Numbered from the stretch's first letter, positions 18,349-27,390 are shown. The stretch is 64,000 nucleotides of DNA from CAVVST01 sp963750995 (GCA_963750995.1 CAVVST010000001.1:310001-374000), one strand, 5' to 3'. Notes: generated from the sequence alone by a model not told the origin. Translations and numbers: made by a program.

Positions 18349-20046
18349 TCACCGTCGTGCCATCTGGCAAATCCTGATCGAGTCGAAATTGGTCTTTATC
18401 TCGTCGCAGGTCGATTGCTGCAAGGCTACGTCAAACGGCTCGAACAGGCCGTCTGCCTCCTCCTGCGTGGCATAGGGCGCGATCTCGAGCCAGTACAATC
18501 GGTCCGCAGGCGCGGCGGCAACGCGTTCCTGCAGCCGCCGCCACATCTCGTTGCCGGACTCGAGCCCCCAGTTGCTGCTGATCCTCAGAAAGGTCGTCGA
18601 CTGCGGGAAGAAGGGTGTCACATAGGCTGTGGGGAAATCGGTGAGCAAGACGACAGCGTCGTGATACTGCGTGAAGTGATCCCTCGAGATTCCGAAGAAA
18701 CTGTCCGTCCACGGGATCCGCCCGTACGGCAATGGCTTCGTGGAGAGAATCAGCAACGCGCAAATCGGCAACGCGATCAGCAGTCCCTCAATGCGGTCGC
18801 GGGTGAGATACGCGCCGCACGAAACGATGATCGCGGCGCTCAGCGCCTCGAGTGGGAGCGCGTATCGATAGAACGCGAATACTGCCAGCCATACCCCGTA
18901 CCAAACGACAAAGAAGGCAGCAAGCTGGCGCACACGCACGTCGCCGACACTCGGTGCGGAGTCTCTCTCGCTCAACCAGCGCTTCCCGCCGACGATGCCA
19001 ATCGTCGCGAGCGAAACAAGCGCGGTTGCCAGACGCCCATCGCGAAAGAATGTCTCCGAAGCCACCATCTGTTCCGTGATGAAGTAGAACGGGAACGCGA
19101 TCGTCGCCTGCCACGTCTTGGGGTGGTGGACCTCCGAGAAGTTGAAGTTCTCGAGTGGCGCCAGCGGCGAGGCGAAGACGGCGTTGTAAAGGGGGAAAAG
19201 GGGGCTTCCGAAATGCTCGTACATGAGCCACATCCAAAAACCACTGGTCAGCACGAATCCCAATGAGACCATCAAGCCGAAGTGCAGCGCACGCTGGGTG
19301 CGCGCACGCGCCGTTCCCGGCATGATCAGTGCCGCGACCAATAGTCCGAAGACATAGGTAGCAGCTACGAGCTTGGCGCCCGCAGCCAAGCCGATGGCCA
19401 ACCCTGCGCGCCGTGAGGCCCGAAGTGCGCCGGCTCGGCCCGCGTGCGCGTTGGCCATCAGCAGGGCGAGTGAGCCAAGTATCGGCAGGCCAACGATGGC
19501 GTCTCCCATCGTCGCGCCGATCTCGGCGTAAACGGCGGCGCCATACGCCGATGTAATTGCAGCGATGACGCCGCCGGTGCCCGCCAGGAGCGACCCATGT
19601 GCACGAACTTCGCCTCGGTGATCATGAACCCGTCGATGAGCACCTGCAGGATGACCGCCAGCACCGGGCCAATCAGCGAAGGCAAGGGCGAGCGTGGTGA
19701 CCCGGTGCACGAAGAACAGCAGGACGCCATGAATTGCCGAGAGTGCCAGCCCGAACCACATCGGAGGTACGTTGAACTTGATTTCCGCAAAATACAAAGG
19801 GAGGTCGAGCACTGGATTGAGAAACGTCTGGACCCCTGCCACGTGCACGTCGCGCTCGAAGCGGTCGGAGAGCCACATGAACACGTTGTACGAGTGGTAG
19901 TTACGGAGGTCCCAGTTCGCGTCCTGGCCCACCCACCATCCGAGCGCGGTTGCGAACGCGACGTAGACGAGCAGCGGGAGCAGGTCGGTGCGCCTCAGGA
20001 CTGGCTCGCCAGAGCGTCCGTCGCCTGTACGGTCAGCGGCGGACAT
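18349..20046 (-). CDS. GT-C-like integral membrane protein with a local double frame break
   Basis: I chose the ATG at 20046 (MSAADRTGDG); longer frames upstream are low-complexity. About 565 residues with 10 or more membrane segments and a first-loop motif WDLRNYHSYNVFMWL, as in lipid-linked-sugar GT-C enzymes of undefined family. Between about 19600 and 19680 the protein loses hydrophobicity in this frame, while another frame of the same strand supplies the missing segment (VLAVILQVLIDGFMITEAKF); the original frame then resumes with GSLLAGTGGVIAAITS. Two compensating indels explain this. Stop at 18349 is convergent with the 18297 stop of the preceding gene. Probably functional if the indels are base-calling errors. 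Confidence 0.75.
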   Translation of the reverse strand: MSAADRTGDGRSGEPVLRRTDLLPLLVYVAFATALGWWVGQDANWDLRNYHSYNVFMWLSDRFERDVHVAGVQTFLNPVLDLPLYFAEIKFNVPPMWFGLALSAIHGVLLFFVHRVTTLALAFADWPGAGGHPAGAHRRVHDHRGEVRAHGSLLAGTGGVIAAITSAYGAAVYAEIGATMGDAIVGLPILGSLALLMANAHAGRAGALRASRRAGLAIGLAAGAKLVAATYVFGLLVAALIMPGTARARTQRALHFGLMVSLGFVLTSGFWMWLMYEHFGSPLFPLYNAVFASPLAPLENFNFSEVHHPKTWQATIAFPFYFITEQMVASETFFRDGRLATALVSLATIGIVGGKRWLSERDSAPSVGDVRVRQLAAFFVVWYGVWLAVFAFYRYALPLEALSAAIIVSCGAYLTRDRIEGLLIALPICALLILSTKPLPYGRIPWTDSFFGISRDHFTQYHDAVVLLTDFPTAYVTPFFPQSTTFLRISSNWGLESGNEMWRRLQERVAAAPADRLYWLEIAPYATQEEADGLFEPFDVALQQSTCDEIKTNFDSIRICQMARR

Positions 20047-20291
20047 GGTGGGATGAGGCGTGAGCCGAGTCGGGAGTGCAGCGGTGCGAGCTGAATGGTC
20101 GGTCCCAGCCACAGGTTGCCGACGCGGCTCGGTGCAGAGACCGTGCCGAAAGTCACCTCGCGCATGCGTCCGGATGGATGCCGCGGCGCCAGCGCATTTG
20201 CGCGCATTCAGCGCCTCATTGCTGAAATTTGCGCTGAGGTCGCCGCGGACCGGAACAATCGACGGTGACCTCCACCTGCCCGAATTCGCCG
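20047..20291. other. Gap between two minus-strand genes
   Basis: 245 bp with no coding frame that I can support. It presumably carries the leader of the downstream membrane-protein gene. No hairpin or repeat stands out. Confidence 0.5.
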
Positions 20292-21068
20292 CTACGCGGG
20301 CATGGCGATCACGAGGTCCTGCAGCCCTAGCAACGATGGACGGCCGCACCAGTCACCATAGCTGATTTCGACAGGAACAAGTCCCATTTCAGCGTAAAAG
20401 TGACGTATCCGCTGCTCATCGTGCGCCACGGCCACTTCGGGAATATCCGGATTCGCAATTCGGCAGAGCGTGTCGTCGTTCCAGTTGTGTTTCAAGGCCA
20501 TCTTGTTGCGGCCGAGCGTCATGAGATGGCGTGACTCATCGTTGAGCAGAAAATACGAGATGACCGCGCGTCCGCCAGGGCGGAGCACGCGGCTGATTTC
20601 CTTCAGGTACGCCCGCACTCCCGTAGGCAGCATGTGTGTGAACACGGACTTGAGCAGGACGACGTCGAATCTCTTGCTGGGGAATGGCAGTTGAAAGTTC
20701 TCTGGCAGTTGTCGACCGCCGGGGTTGTACATGACGTTGTGCACGTCGATGTGGTGAAAATGAAAGTTGGGATGAGCGCGGTAACGATTCTGCAGCCACG
20801 CGACGCTCTCACGATGAACGTCGACGCCATCATACCCGCCGGTGGTGGCAAGGATTGGTGTCAGGGCGCGACTGATCTGGCCGTTCCCGCATCCGAGATC
20901 GAGCATCGACTCCGTTTCTCGCAGGCAAACCCGCTTGACGAGGATCTCGCGGCAAAACCCGTCGCCGAGCGCGATGAACTCTTCGGGTGAGGAGGAGCCA
21001 TCGAACAGCATGGATTTGGGTGGCACCAGCTCGTCGGCCGGCGTTGCGACGTTCGCCGAGTGAGTCAT
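20292..21068 (-). CDS. Class I SAM-dependent methyltransferase
   Basis: 258 residues, a complete Rossmann methyltransferase: motif I MLDLGCGNGQISRAL near residue 57, the acidic end of strand 2 in YDGVDVHRESV, and a motif IV/post-I region FDVVLLKSVFTHMLP followed by VLRPGGRAVISYF. This pattern fits methyltransferases acting on sugars or small molecules in polysaccharide clusters. It is transcribed away from the GT2 gene at 21463 and toward the GT-C-like gene at 18349-20046. Substrate unknown. Start is the ATG at 21068; no strong alternative is nearer. Confidence 0.88.
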   Translation of the reverse strand: MTHSANVATPADELVPPKSMLFDGSSSPEEFIALGDGFCREILVKRVCLRETESMLDLGCGNGQISRALTPILATTGGYDGVDVHRESVAWLQNRYRAHPNFHFHHIDVHNVMYNPGGRQLPENFQLPFPSKRFDVVLLKSVFTHMLPTGVRAYLKEISRVLRPGGRAVISYFLLNDESRHLMTLGRNKMALKHNWNDDTLCRIANPDIPEVAVAHDEQRIRHFYAEMGLVPVEISYGDWCGRPSLLGLQDLVIAMPA

Positions 21069-21462
21069 GCGCGGAGCATACGTCAGCGAATGGACAAAGG
21101 CGACTCAGCCACTTGCTGGCTGGCGCGGCGCACAGCTGTTTTCAATGCACCAGCGGAACTTTGTCCATACTGCGCTCAACGAGGAGCAACGAAACGATAC
21201 AAGCACGAGGTCGTGCTGCAGCACGTGATGTCCCGAAGATCTGGCTCGATGATTGGAAGGGCGGCTGCTGGCGGCGCCGTCTCGCCCAGTGACGACGGCA
21301 CCGGACTGGACGGCGTGATTGGCAGGGTATTCCGGGTGGGGCGGAGTCGGAATCCACCAGAGCCAGGTCGAATCCTGCAGGCTCCGGCGCGCCGATCGCC
21401 GCGGCGATCCACAGGCAGTACTATTTGTGAGAACCTCTGAAGGTCGACGAAAGGGGGGAGGG
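21069..21462. promoter_or_regulatory. Divergent intergenic region with a perfect 14-bp palindrome
   Basis: This 394-bp gap separates divergent glycan genes and must hold both promoters. At 21212-21225 lies a perfect palindrome, CGTGCTGCAGCACG, a plausible operator for a dimeric regulator; no regulator gene is nearby. A Shine-Dalgarno-like AAGGGGGGAGG immediately precedes the ATG at 21463. An open frame from 21060 to 21440 encodes a CPYC motif but is low-complexity and overlaps the neighbouring start; I do not call it. Confidence 0.45.
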
Positions 21463-22845
21463 ATGCCCGAACTCCATTCTCAGGTTTCTGAAGGACCACG
21501 CGCCCAATCACTTGACGCGTCGCGCCAGGACGCAACACGAGTCGCTCGACCACCGCTCTCGATCTTGAGCATCGTGATACCGGCGCTCAATGAGGAAGAG
21601 AGTGTCGGCGGCACGATCCAACGGTGCCTGGATGCACGGGATCATATTCGGCATGTTGGACGTGTCCGCGACGTTCAGATTGTCGTCGTCAGCGACGGCT
21701 CGACCGATCGAACTGCGGAGATCGCTAGATCGTTTGCCGACCGTGATTCAGCCGTGCGGGTGATCGTGTTCGAACAGAATCGCGGCTACGGAGCTGCGAT
21801 CAAGGAGGGGTTTGCCCGCAGTACAGGAGGGCTGGTGGCGTTTCTGGACGCAGATGGCACGTGCGACCCAATTGTATTTGCCGACCTTTGCAAAGTCATG
21901 CAGCAGGAAGACGCGGCCGTGGCGATCGGTTCGCGCATGGGACCTGGTACGCAGATGCCACGTGTGCGAAGGCTGGGCAATAACTTGTACGCGTTGCTGC
22001 TCGGATCACTCAGTGGTCAGGCAGTGAGCGACACAGCCAGTGGCATGCGAGTCATTCGTCGAGATGCCCTCGGGCAGCTGTATCCGTTGCCCGATGGCTT
22101 ACACTTCACACCCGCGATGAGTGCGCGGGCCGTGATGAGCCATCTTCGCATCGTCGAGGTCCCGATCCCGTACGCCGAGCGCGTCGGTGAGAGCAAGCTC
22201 CGAGTCTTCAGCGACGGCGTGCGGTTTCTGCTTGCAATCAGTGACGCGAGCCTGCTGTACCAGCCAGGACGGATCTTCAGGCTTGGAGCGCTCTTCTGCG
22301 TCTTCGTGGCACTGTTTTGGGGGTTGTACCCTGTGGAGTTCTACTGGAGGAACCGCAGCCTTGAGGAGTGGATGATTTATCGGCTGCTCCTCTGCGGACT
22401 CCTGTTCTCATCGGCGTTCAGCCTGATTTCCGCGGGCGCGTTGTCCGACCAAATCTTGTCGCTAGTGCATCCGCGCCGTCACACCTCGTTTCTCGCGCAC
22501 CTCTACGACCGTTTATTGGATCGAGGACGTGCGTGGATCCTTGCTGTTGTCGCGGGCCTGGCTGCAGTCGGGTTAGTCTGGCCAGGACTCGTGCAATATG
22601 CACAGACTGGGCAGGTGACCATTCACTGGTCGAGACCCATCGCGGCGGTGTTCTTTCTTCAAGTGACTTTGACCCTGGTCATATATAGCGTCACGCGGAA
22701 GGTCGTGAACCTGTGGAAAACTCAATTGACGCACGACGCGGATCGGGATCTCGACGGACTCGCGAGCGCTTCGTCCATCACCGCAGCACCACTGCCACTC
22801 GAGCGTGACACGATGCCAGCGTCCCGTAACGCGACTTCCGGATAG
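21463..22845 (+). CDS. Membrane-anchored GT2 glycosyltransferase (dolichyl-phosphate-sugar synthase-like)
   Basis: ATG 21463 follows a strong AAGGGGGGAGG ribosome site and gives 460 residues. Residues about 30-270 are a GT2 domain: LSIVIPALNEEESV, VVVSDGSTDRT, NRGYGAAIKEG, FLDADGTCDP (DXD), and AERVGESKLRV near its end, the pattern of polyprenyl-phosphate mannosyl/glucosyl transferases. Four hydrophobic segments follow (about 285-430), so the enzyme is a GT2 with a C-terminal membrane anchor. It would make a polyprenyl-phosphate sugar at the cytoplasmic face, the donor type used by the GT-C enzymes encoded just upstream. Confidence 0.9.
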   Translation: MPELHSQVSEGPRAQSLDASRQDATRVARPPLSILSIVIPALNEEESVGGTIQRCLDARDHIRHVGRVRDVQIVVVSDGSTDRTAEIARSFADRDSAVRVIVFEQNRGYGAAIKEGFARSTGGLVAFLDADGTCDPIVFADLCKVMQQEDAAVAIGSRMGPGTQMPRVRRLGNNLYALLLGSLSGQAVSDTASGMRVIRRDALGQLYPLPDGLHFTPAMSARAVMSHLRIVEVPIPYAERVGESKLRVFSDGVRFLLAISDASLLYQPGRIFRLGALFCVFVALFWGLYPVEFYWRNRSLEEWMIYRLLLCGLLFSSAFSLISAGALSDQILSLVHPRRHTSFLAHLYDRLLDRGRAWILAVVAGLAAVGLVWPGLVQYAQTGQVTIHWSRPIAAVFFLQVTLTLVIYSVTRKVVNLWKTQLTHDADRDLDGLASASSITAAPLPLERDTMPASRNATSG

Positions 22846-22918
22846 GTGCACGTCCGATGAGTCCTGGCTTACTTGGGCAGGCACTCCTCGAAGTACTCGG
22901 CTGGCGATTTCAACGACA

Positions 22919-23626
22919 ATGAACCATCAACCCTCCTGGGTCAATCCCGAATTCGATCAATTTGCCGACGAATACGAGAGCGCCCTCGAAAGAGGAATCT
23001 CGGTTTCCGGAGAAACCATGGATTTCTTCGCCAGGGGGCGGGTCAGTTGGCTGGCTCGCTGTTTGACACACCTGGCTTTCCAGCCGATGCACATCCTGGA
23101 TTTCGGCTGTGGCACAGGTGGGGCGACCTCGTTCCTACTCAGACTCCCATATGTCAGATCCGTCTGCGGCGTCGACGTCTCTCCAAGATCTCTCGTGAGG
23201 GCTCGGAAACTTCATAACTCCGATCGCACAAAATTCCTGTTGTGCGAGGAGATGACACTGGACGGCTCAAAGGACCTCGCCTTTTCCAACGGGGTGTTTC
23301 ATCACATCCCGGTCGACGAACGGGCAGGTGCCGTGGCCTTTGTGTGGCGGACCTTGCGGCCTGGGGGACTGTTCGCTCTCTGGGAGAACAACCCGTGGAA
23401 CCCCGGCACTCGCTATGTCATGAGTCGCATTCCGTTTGATCGAGACGCGATAACGCTCTCGGTGCTGGAAGCGCGTCGACTACTGCAGTCCGGCGGCTTT
23501 GAAGTTCTCCGCACTGACTTCCTGTTTGTGTTTCCGCATGCCTTGAGGTGGTTTCGAGGTCTCGAACCCGCGCTAAGCAGACTCCCGCTTGGCGCCCAGT
23601 ACCAAGTCCTTGCCCGCAAAGTGTGA
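22919..23626 (+). CDS. Class I SAM-dependent methyltransferase
   Basis: ATG 22919 (MNHQPSWVNPEFDQFADEYE) gives 235 residues; the DQFADEY opening is typical of this family's N-terminus and decides the start. Motif I is ILDFGCGTGGATSFLL near residue 60, followed by VCGVDVSPRSLVRAR, FSNGVFHHIP and LRPGGLFALWENNPWN. It lies 73 bp after the membrane GT2 on the same strand, so co-transcription is likely. It probably methylates an intermediate of the glycan or its lipid carrier. The end is followed by a terminator-like hairpin. Confidence 0.87.
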   Translation: MNHQPSWVNPEFDQFADEYESALERGISVSGETMDFFARGRVSWLARCLTHLAFQPMHILDFGCGTGGATSFLLRLPYVRSVCGVDVSPRSLVRARKLHNSDRTKFLLCEEMTLDGSKDLAFSNGVFHHIPVDERAGAVAFVWRTLRPGGLFALWENNPWNPGTRYVMSRIPFDRDAITLSVLEARRLLQSGGFEVLRTDFLFVFPHALRWFRGLEPALSRLPLGAQYQVLARKV

Positions 23627-23691
23627 GCCCGCTCTTCAAAGAAGAGATCAGTCGTTGGATCCAGCGAGGATCGATGACCAATGAAGCACAG

Positions 23692-23722
23692 AAGGCCCGC
23701 CTGAGAACTGAAGCGGGCTTTG
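23692..23722 (+). terminator. Rho-independent terminator-like hairpin
   Basis: GCCCGC (23695-23700), a 12-base loop, and GCGGGC (23713-23718) followed by TTTG. It lies about 70 bp after the methyltransferase stop, between convergent genes. The short T-run makes it a moderate candidate. Confidence 0.55.
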
Positions 23723-23913
23723 TCGAATATGGTCCTTCCGGGATCTGAGTGGGTAACGCTGCAAAACCGGCGTGGCGCATCGGCCTCGTGACGTTGGACA
23801 CGACGGAGGAGTGTCAACCGGTTACCTCAACAACGTCGTGTATGAAAGTCCTGACTGTACGGGCGTACCGTACCAACTTGGTCCAGCGTCCTCTTCCACC
23901 CGTTCACGGCCGG

Positions 23914-24345
23914 TCACTGCACGCAGTCGCCGACCCGCTTACCCGTGAGTTTCATGGACATGTCGCCCTGTGGCATGTTCATCTTCATCGTCCCGGTATA
24001 GCTGTCATCAACGAACGTCATCTCACCGGTACTCGTCATGGGCTGCGGCGTTGAGCACGCCATCCGCCACGTCACCGTGTTGCCGGATACTTTGTAGTCC
24101 GATACCTTGCAATCCTGGCTCGCACCCCGACCGGCCTGTGGTCCTCGCGGCAGCGCGTTGGCCGGGTCCTTCAGTTGCTCCGGCGTGACGCATTGAGTGG
24201 TCTTCGTCTCCGGCATCTGCACCGGCATGTTCGGCATCTGCATCTGCATCGTAATCTCCCAGCGTCCCGCGCGCATAGGCGACTGCGCGCCTAGAGCCGT
24301 TGCGCCGATGACGAGCGCGCCAACAACGACTGATGTAGCCTTCAT
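23914..24345 (-). CDS. Exported DUF3617-type protein
   Basis: 143 residues beginning with a clear signal peptide (MKATSVVVGALVIGATALGA) and a good ribosome site (AGGAGGAAAAC before the ATG). The mature part opens RAGRWEIT, carries four cysteines (TQCVTPEQL, DCKVSDY, MACS, GDCVQ) and ends with a MSMKLTGKRVGDC stretch, all typical of the DUF3617 family of periplasmic proteins of unknown function. The C-terminal half is a Met/Thr-rich beta pattern. It is an isolated gene at the left edge of the patchwork region. Confidence 0.85.
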   Translation of the reverse strand: MKATSVVVGALVIGATALGAQSPMRAGRWEITMQMQMPNMPVQMPETKTTQCVTPEQLKDPANALPRGPQAGRGASQDCKVSDYKVSGNTVTWRMACSTPQPMTSTGEMTFVDDSYTGTMKMNMPQGDMSMKLTGKRVGDCVQ

Positions 24346-24412
24346 GTTTTCCTCCTGACAAAGGTCGATTCAATGAGATCGCCCAAACGCTCGAGTCTAC
24401 ATCAGCCGGAGC

Positions 24413-24450
24413 CGCTCGAGTGGTTTTCGTGGAGAAGGTTTTCGGGTGCT
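24413..24450 (-). repeat. R1 dispersed repeat, copy A (right-end fragment)
   Basis: Carries the R1 right-end core GTTTTCGTGGAGAAGGTTTT, in reverse relative to the near-complete copy at 37612. It lies upstream of the DUF3617 gene. No gene is seen between 24346 and 24677 apart from this fragment. Confidence 0.75.
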
Positions 24451-24677
24451 TCGGCTGTGTCGCTCTTAATGAGCGGCAAATCAAGTCCCTCACTCTCTAG
24501 CCACAGCTCGGTTTCGTCCATGCTGAGTGTGGGGATCCGTTTAGTCCGTTCTGTAGTGAACTTCGTAACGATATGAAGATATAGCTTGCGACCGGGACAG
24601 GAACACCTCAATTTATCCCGGAGCGTTCACCCAGACCGCGTCGGTTGCAACAGCATCAGAGTGAGAGCGAGGACAGC

Positions 24678-24839
24678 ATGAATTGCGGACCGCGACTCCG
24701 AAGCCTGATATTCATCGTCGGAACGTTCGGCATGGCTGACGTGGTGAATGCGCAGCCTCCGCCGATCGATCTCGGCGCACTGGGTGGAACGTTCAGCCAC
24801 CCCATCGACATGAATGACAGTGGCCACGGAATCGCATAG
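24678..24839 (+). pseudogene. Truncated HAF-repeat protein (signal peptide plus one repeat)
   Basis: ATG 24678 opens a signal-peptide-like start (SLIFIVGTFGMADVVNAQ) followed by one HAF-type repeat, IDLGALGGTFSHPIDMNDSG, and then a TAG. Full HAF-repeat proteins have many such units, as in the gene starting at 27391, so this is an N-terminal remnant of 53 residues. R1 copy B begins 57 bp after the stop, which suggests the gene was cut at or near that repeat. Confidence 0.7.
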
Positions 24840-24895
24840 CTGGTGGCGGAACCGGCGCTGTGGGGTCGTCAAAGACTGGACTCGCATCTCAGGTA

Positions 24896-24946
24896 GTTCT
24901 CGTCGCGGTGCATGGGGTTCATCCTCGAGAAACCCGAAAAACCGCG
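24896..24946 (+). repeat. R1 dispersed repeat, copy B (middle and right part)
   Basis: Contains the R1 core TCGTCGCGGTGCATGGGGTT followed by CATCCTCGAGAAACCCGAAA, almost the same as copies D (31451) and G (37612), in forward orientation. Confidence 0.85.
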
Positions 24947-24992
24947 ACCGAGTCGCATTCACTCGATGAGTCACGTGACCACGTCATCGCCA

Positions 24993-25646
24993 TCACTTCG
25001 CCGGCGTTCGGCGCCTCGCAGTTCTGCCGCTCGCGTGAAATCTCAGTCGTGTTGACGCGGCGACGTTTCCTTTCAGCACGATCGCGATTTGACGAAGCGC
25101 GTGATCATTGTCGGCGGCCGTATTGGAAACAATGCAGTCGGAGGGCGCGAAGATCTTGTATTCGCGCATGTAGGCGTCGTTGGCGGTGAAGAGGACGCAG
25201 ATGTTGCCGGCGATGCCGGTGAGAATCACCCGTCGGATGCCCAAGGTCTCAAGCAGTGTGTCCAGGGTGGTATCGAAGAATCCGGAATGTTTGGGCTTTA
25301 ACACGAAGTAGTCGCGCGCGGTCGGCCGGAGACGCCCCGACACCCGGTGGCCTGGAGAGGAGCGCGCGGTGCAATGTGCGACGGTGCGGCGAAAATCGGA
25401 CCGCCACTGCCCGAAGTTATCGTTGATGTAGATGGTCGGCACGCCGGCGGCTGTGACCCGGCGCTTGAGACGGGCGAGTGGCGCGGCCATCGAGTCCGCC
25501 TGCGCAACCAACGCCTCGGACCCGTCGAACGCCAGATCGTTAATGACGTCGATCAGCAGGAGCGCCGTCCCTGCGACCGGGACCGCGATCGGAGTCTCGT
25601 CGGCGCTGGCGCGCGTCGTTCCCGTCTGAGTCGCCGTTCGCGCCAT
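24993..25646 (-). CDS. Isochorismatase-family cysteine hydrolase
   Basis: 217 residues of the isochorismatase-like fold. The catalytic triad can be read: Asp in LLLIDVINDLAF near residue 33, Lys in YFVLKPKHSGF near 117, and the nucleophile Cys in LTGIAGNICVLFTANDA near 149, preceded by the usual cis-peptide region. Such enzymes hydrolyse nicotinamide, N-carbamoyl or related amides; the exact substrate is unknown. The C-terminus is a short basic tail. The 61-residue gene downstream in the text (25659-25844) lies 12 bp upstream in transcription, so the two probably form one transcript. Confidence 0.88.
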   Translation of the reverse strand: MARTATQTGTTRASADETPIAVPVAGTALLLIDVINDLAFDGSEALVAQADSMAAPLARLKRRVTAAGVPTIYINDNFGQWRSDFRRTVAHCTARSSPGHRVSGRLRPTARDYFVLKPKHSGFFDTTLDTLLETLGIRRVILTGIAGNICVLFTANDAYMREYKIFAPSDCIVSNTAADNDHALRQIAIVLKGNVAASTRLRFHASGRTARRRTPAK

Positions 25647-25658
25647 TGCACCGAAGAC

Positions 25659-25844
25659 CTAGTCGTTGGCTTTCTTGTCAGACCCGGGCTCAGCCATGCG
25701 GCGATGTTGTTCGGCCAGGACCCCGGCAGGCGTGACGCTGGCGATGGCTGACTGGAGCTTGTTCTTCCATCCGCTCACCACGTCGTGCGCGGCGGGCACA
25801 AGCGCGAGCAGCGGGGTGACGACGAGAGTGGGTCTAATGGGCAT
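25659..25844 (-). CDS. Small conserved-looking protein upstream of the isochorismatase gene
   Basis: ATG at 25844 preceded by a strong AGGAGGAG site gives 61 residues: a hydrophobic N-terminal stretch (TLVVTPLLALVPAA), then a charged helical tail. A longer frame reaching 26198 runs through R1 copy C and is not credible. The strong ribosome site and the 12-bp gap to the isochorismatase start suggest a real small gene. No family recognised. Confidence 0.55.
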   Translation of the reverse strand: MPIRPTLVVTPLLALVPAAHDVVSGWKNKLQSAIASVTPAGVLAEQHRRMAEPGSDKKAND

Positions 25845-25955
25845 CCACACTCCTCCTTCAGCCACCGGATGAGTTCCGGTCAGCTGAACCGGACAGTGCA
25901 AAATCGCGGCCGCGAAATTTGGCACGCACCTCAGGAGGAACGGGCCGGTAGACGC

Positions 25956-26062
25956 CCCTGCGGCGTTTCTTGAGGCTTTCAAAAACGATGCGGCCTTCCC
26001 TTCAGGTCTACGCGTTTCGGCTGTGTAGCTCCCAATGAACCCTAAGGGGCGTGCGGCGTTCT
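25956..26062 (+). repeat. R1 dispersed repeat, copy C (left half)
   Basis: Starts exactly at the R1 left boundary CCCTGCGGCGTTTCTTGAGG and stays similar to copies D and G up to GTGCGGCGTTCT, then diverges. Forward orientation. Confidence 0.85.
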
Positions 26063-26191
26063 GGAAGCGACCCCCCGGCCTAGTCGTGTAACTGGCCGCG
26101 GTCGCGGTCACGCCGCTCGATATGTGCTGGTGAACGGGATTCCAATAGGGTGCGAATCCCGGTCGCGCCTGACTCGGGCACATTCGGGTGC

Positions 26192-26593
26192 TCACCATGG
26201 CACCTCGTCGCCTCGCTCCACCAGCACGGCATCAGTGGCCTCAGCGAGCCGCGGAACTTCGGCGGCTTGCGGCTCGCCGCGCTCCATGGCCGCGCGTGCT
26301 TCCGCGATCCACTCAGCGATCTGCGCGAGCCAATCGCGCGGAACCCACGCAAGGCTGTGCCGGTGCCCGGTGCCTCCACGGTCAACGTCGGATGGAAACC
26401 GGTGCGGTCGAGAATCATGCCCGCCGCACGCACGGCCGTCTGGATTGCGGTCGGCATCACTCCGGCCACAGTGTTCACAAGGTGGCGCACTCCGCGTGGC
26501 GCGGTAGAGCACCTCGAGCGCCGGTTCGACGAGCATCAGTAGCCGTTCCCGTGCGGCTCGCTGTAACGCGGAAATCGCGCCTCCGTGCATCAC
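26192..26593 (-). CDS. Helical protein of unknown function with a local double frame break
   Basis: 133 residues. The N-terminal part (ALQRAARERLLMLVEPALEV) and the C-terminal part (WLAQIAEWIAEARAAMERG) read well in one frame. Between about 26370 and 26450 another frame of the same strand gives the sensible link (TAVRAAGMILDRTGFHPTLT), so two compensating indels are likely. The R-A-A-x-x-I-L-D-R-x-G pattern preceded by a helical N-terminus is seen in small DNA-binding proteins, including some phage small-terminase-like proteins; I give this only as a possibility. No neighbouring phage genes are visible. Confidence 0.5.
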   Translation of the reverse strand: MMHGGAISALQRAARERLLMLVEPALEVLYRATRSAPPCEHCGRSDADRNPDGRACGGHDSRPHRFPSDVDRGGTGHRHSLAWVPRDWLAQIAEWIAEARAAMERGEPQAAEVPRLAEATDAVLVERGDEVPW

Positions 26594-27390
26594 ACAAACG
26601 AAACCGCCGACGATCGGTGCGCGGCCACAGCGTTTACCGTTATGTGGCGCACCGTCTCGCTGAGCGCCTTATGTGCGGGCTCGACGAAAGAATGTCGTCG
26701 ATGGGATAGCTCGTGATGATCCTGGTTTTGGGGGATTCATGGGTTTCGACCAGGCTCGCCCCGCGTGCTAATAGAACTGCTGGTGCTGGCCTTCCGAAGC
26801 TGGATTGGCTTGAGTAGATACCTGCAAACCCTAGAAACCGGTAACACGGGTTTTCTGGGTTTCTCTACTGACGTCATCAACACGCGATCGCTGCCCGATC
26901 GCCTCCTCGGTTCGCAGCAAAACGACTGTCGACCTACGGTCACGATCCTTGTGCTGGTGTAACGACGAACGCTCACGCTCTTCCCTGACGACTCTGCCAG
27001 CAGCGACACGTGACCTTCGATCAATTTGTCCGGCAGAGGCAAAGACGGCTTCGCGTTGCTGGAATCGCATCGGGGCTATTGGCATGAGGTATCTGCGAGA
27101 CGGCCCGCCGAAGCCCGGCGTGGAGCACTGTACATCTCGAAGTACATCGCGGCGTGCGCGGTCGGGCTGTTTCGACGCCGCGCTGAATTTGTTGTGGGAT
27201 GAGACTGTTGCAGATCACTGCGAGAGTCGATCGCTCGGTGAAAGAATCCGCGGTTGCCGCGAAATATCGCGGTGACAAGAAGGATCGGTTCTACTCGCCA
27301 CTCGGCAGCTGCGGAGTGTTGGTTGGCACAACGGTTGCGCTGCGGTACGGAGTATTCCCGGGACGAGCAAAAGCGAGAAGGAAATCCCCG
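26594..27390. other. 797-bp stretch without a supported gene
   Basis: Short open frames occur on both strands but have no ribosome site, no domain-like pattern and ordinary composition. Around 26850 a GGGTTTTCTGGGTTTCTCTA stretch is loosely like the R1 right end. An AGAAGGAAA site just before 27391 belongs to the next gene. Confidence 0.5.

Noticed and set aside
18310..19266. Long plus-strand open frame of 318 codons
   Set aside because: It is antisense to the GT-C-like membrane gene, has a biased Arg/Glu-rich composition and no domain pattern; the minus-strand protein explains the sequence.
21060..21440. Plus-strand frame with CPYC motif between divergent genes
   Set aside because: It overlaps the start of the methyltransferase gene, lacks a good ribosome site and has no second zinc ligand pair.
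26192..26593. Prophage remnant based on a small-terminase-like pattern
   Set aside because: Only one weakly matching protein; no capsid, portal, tail or lysis genes nearby.
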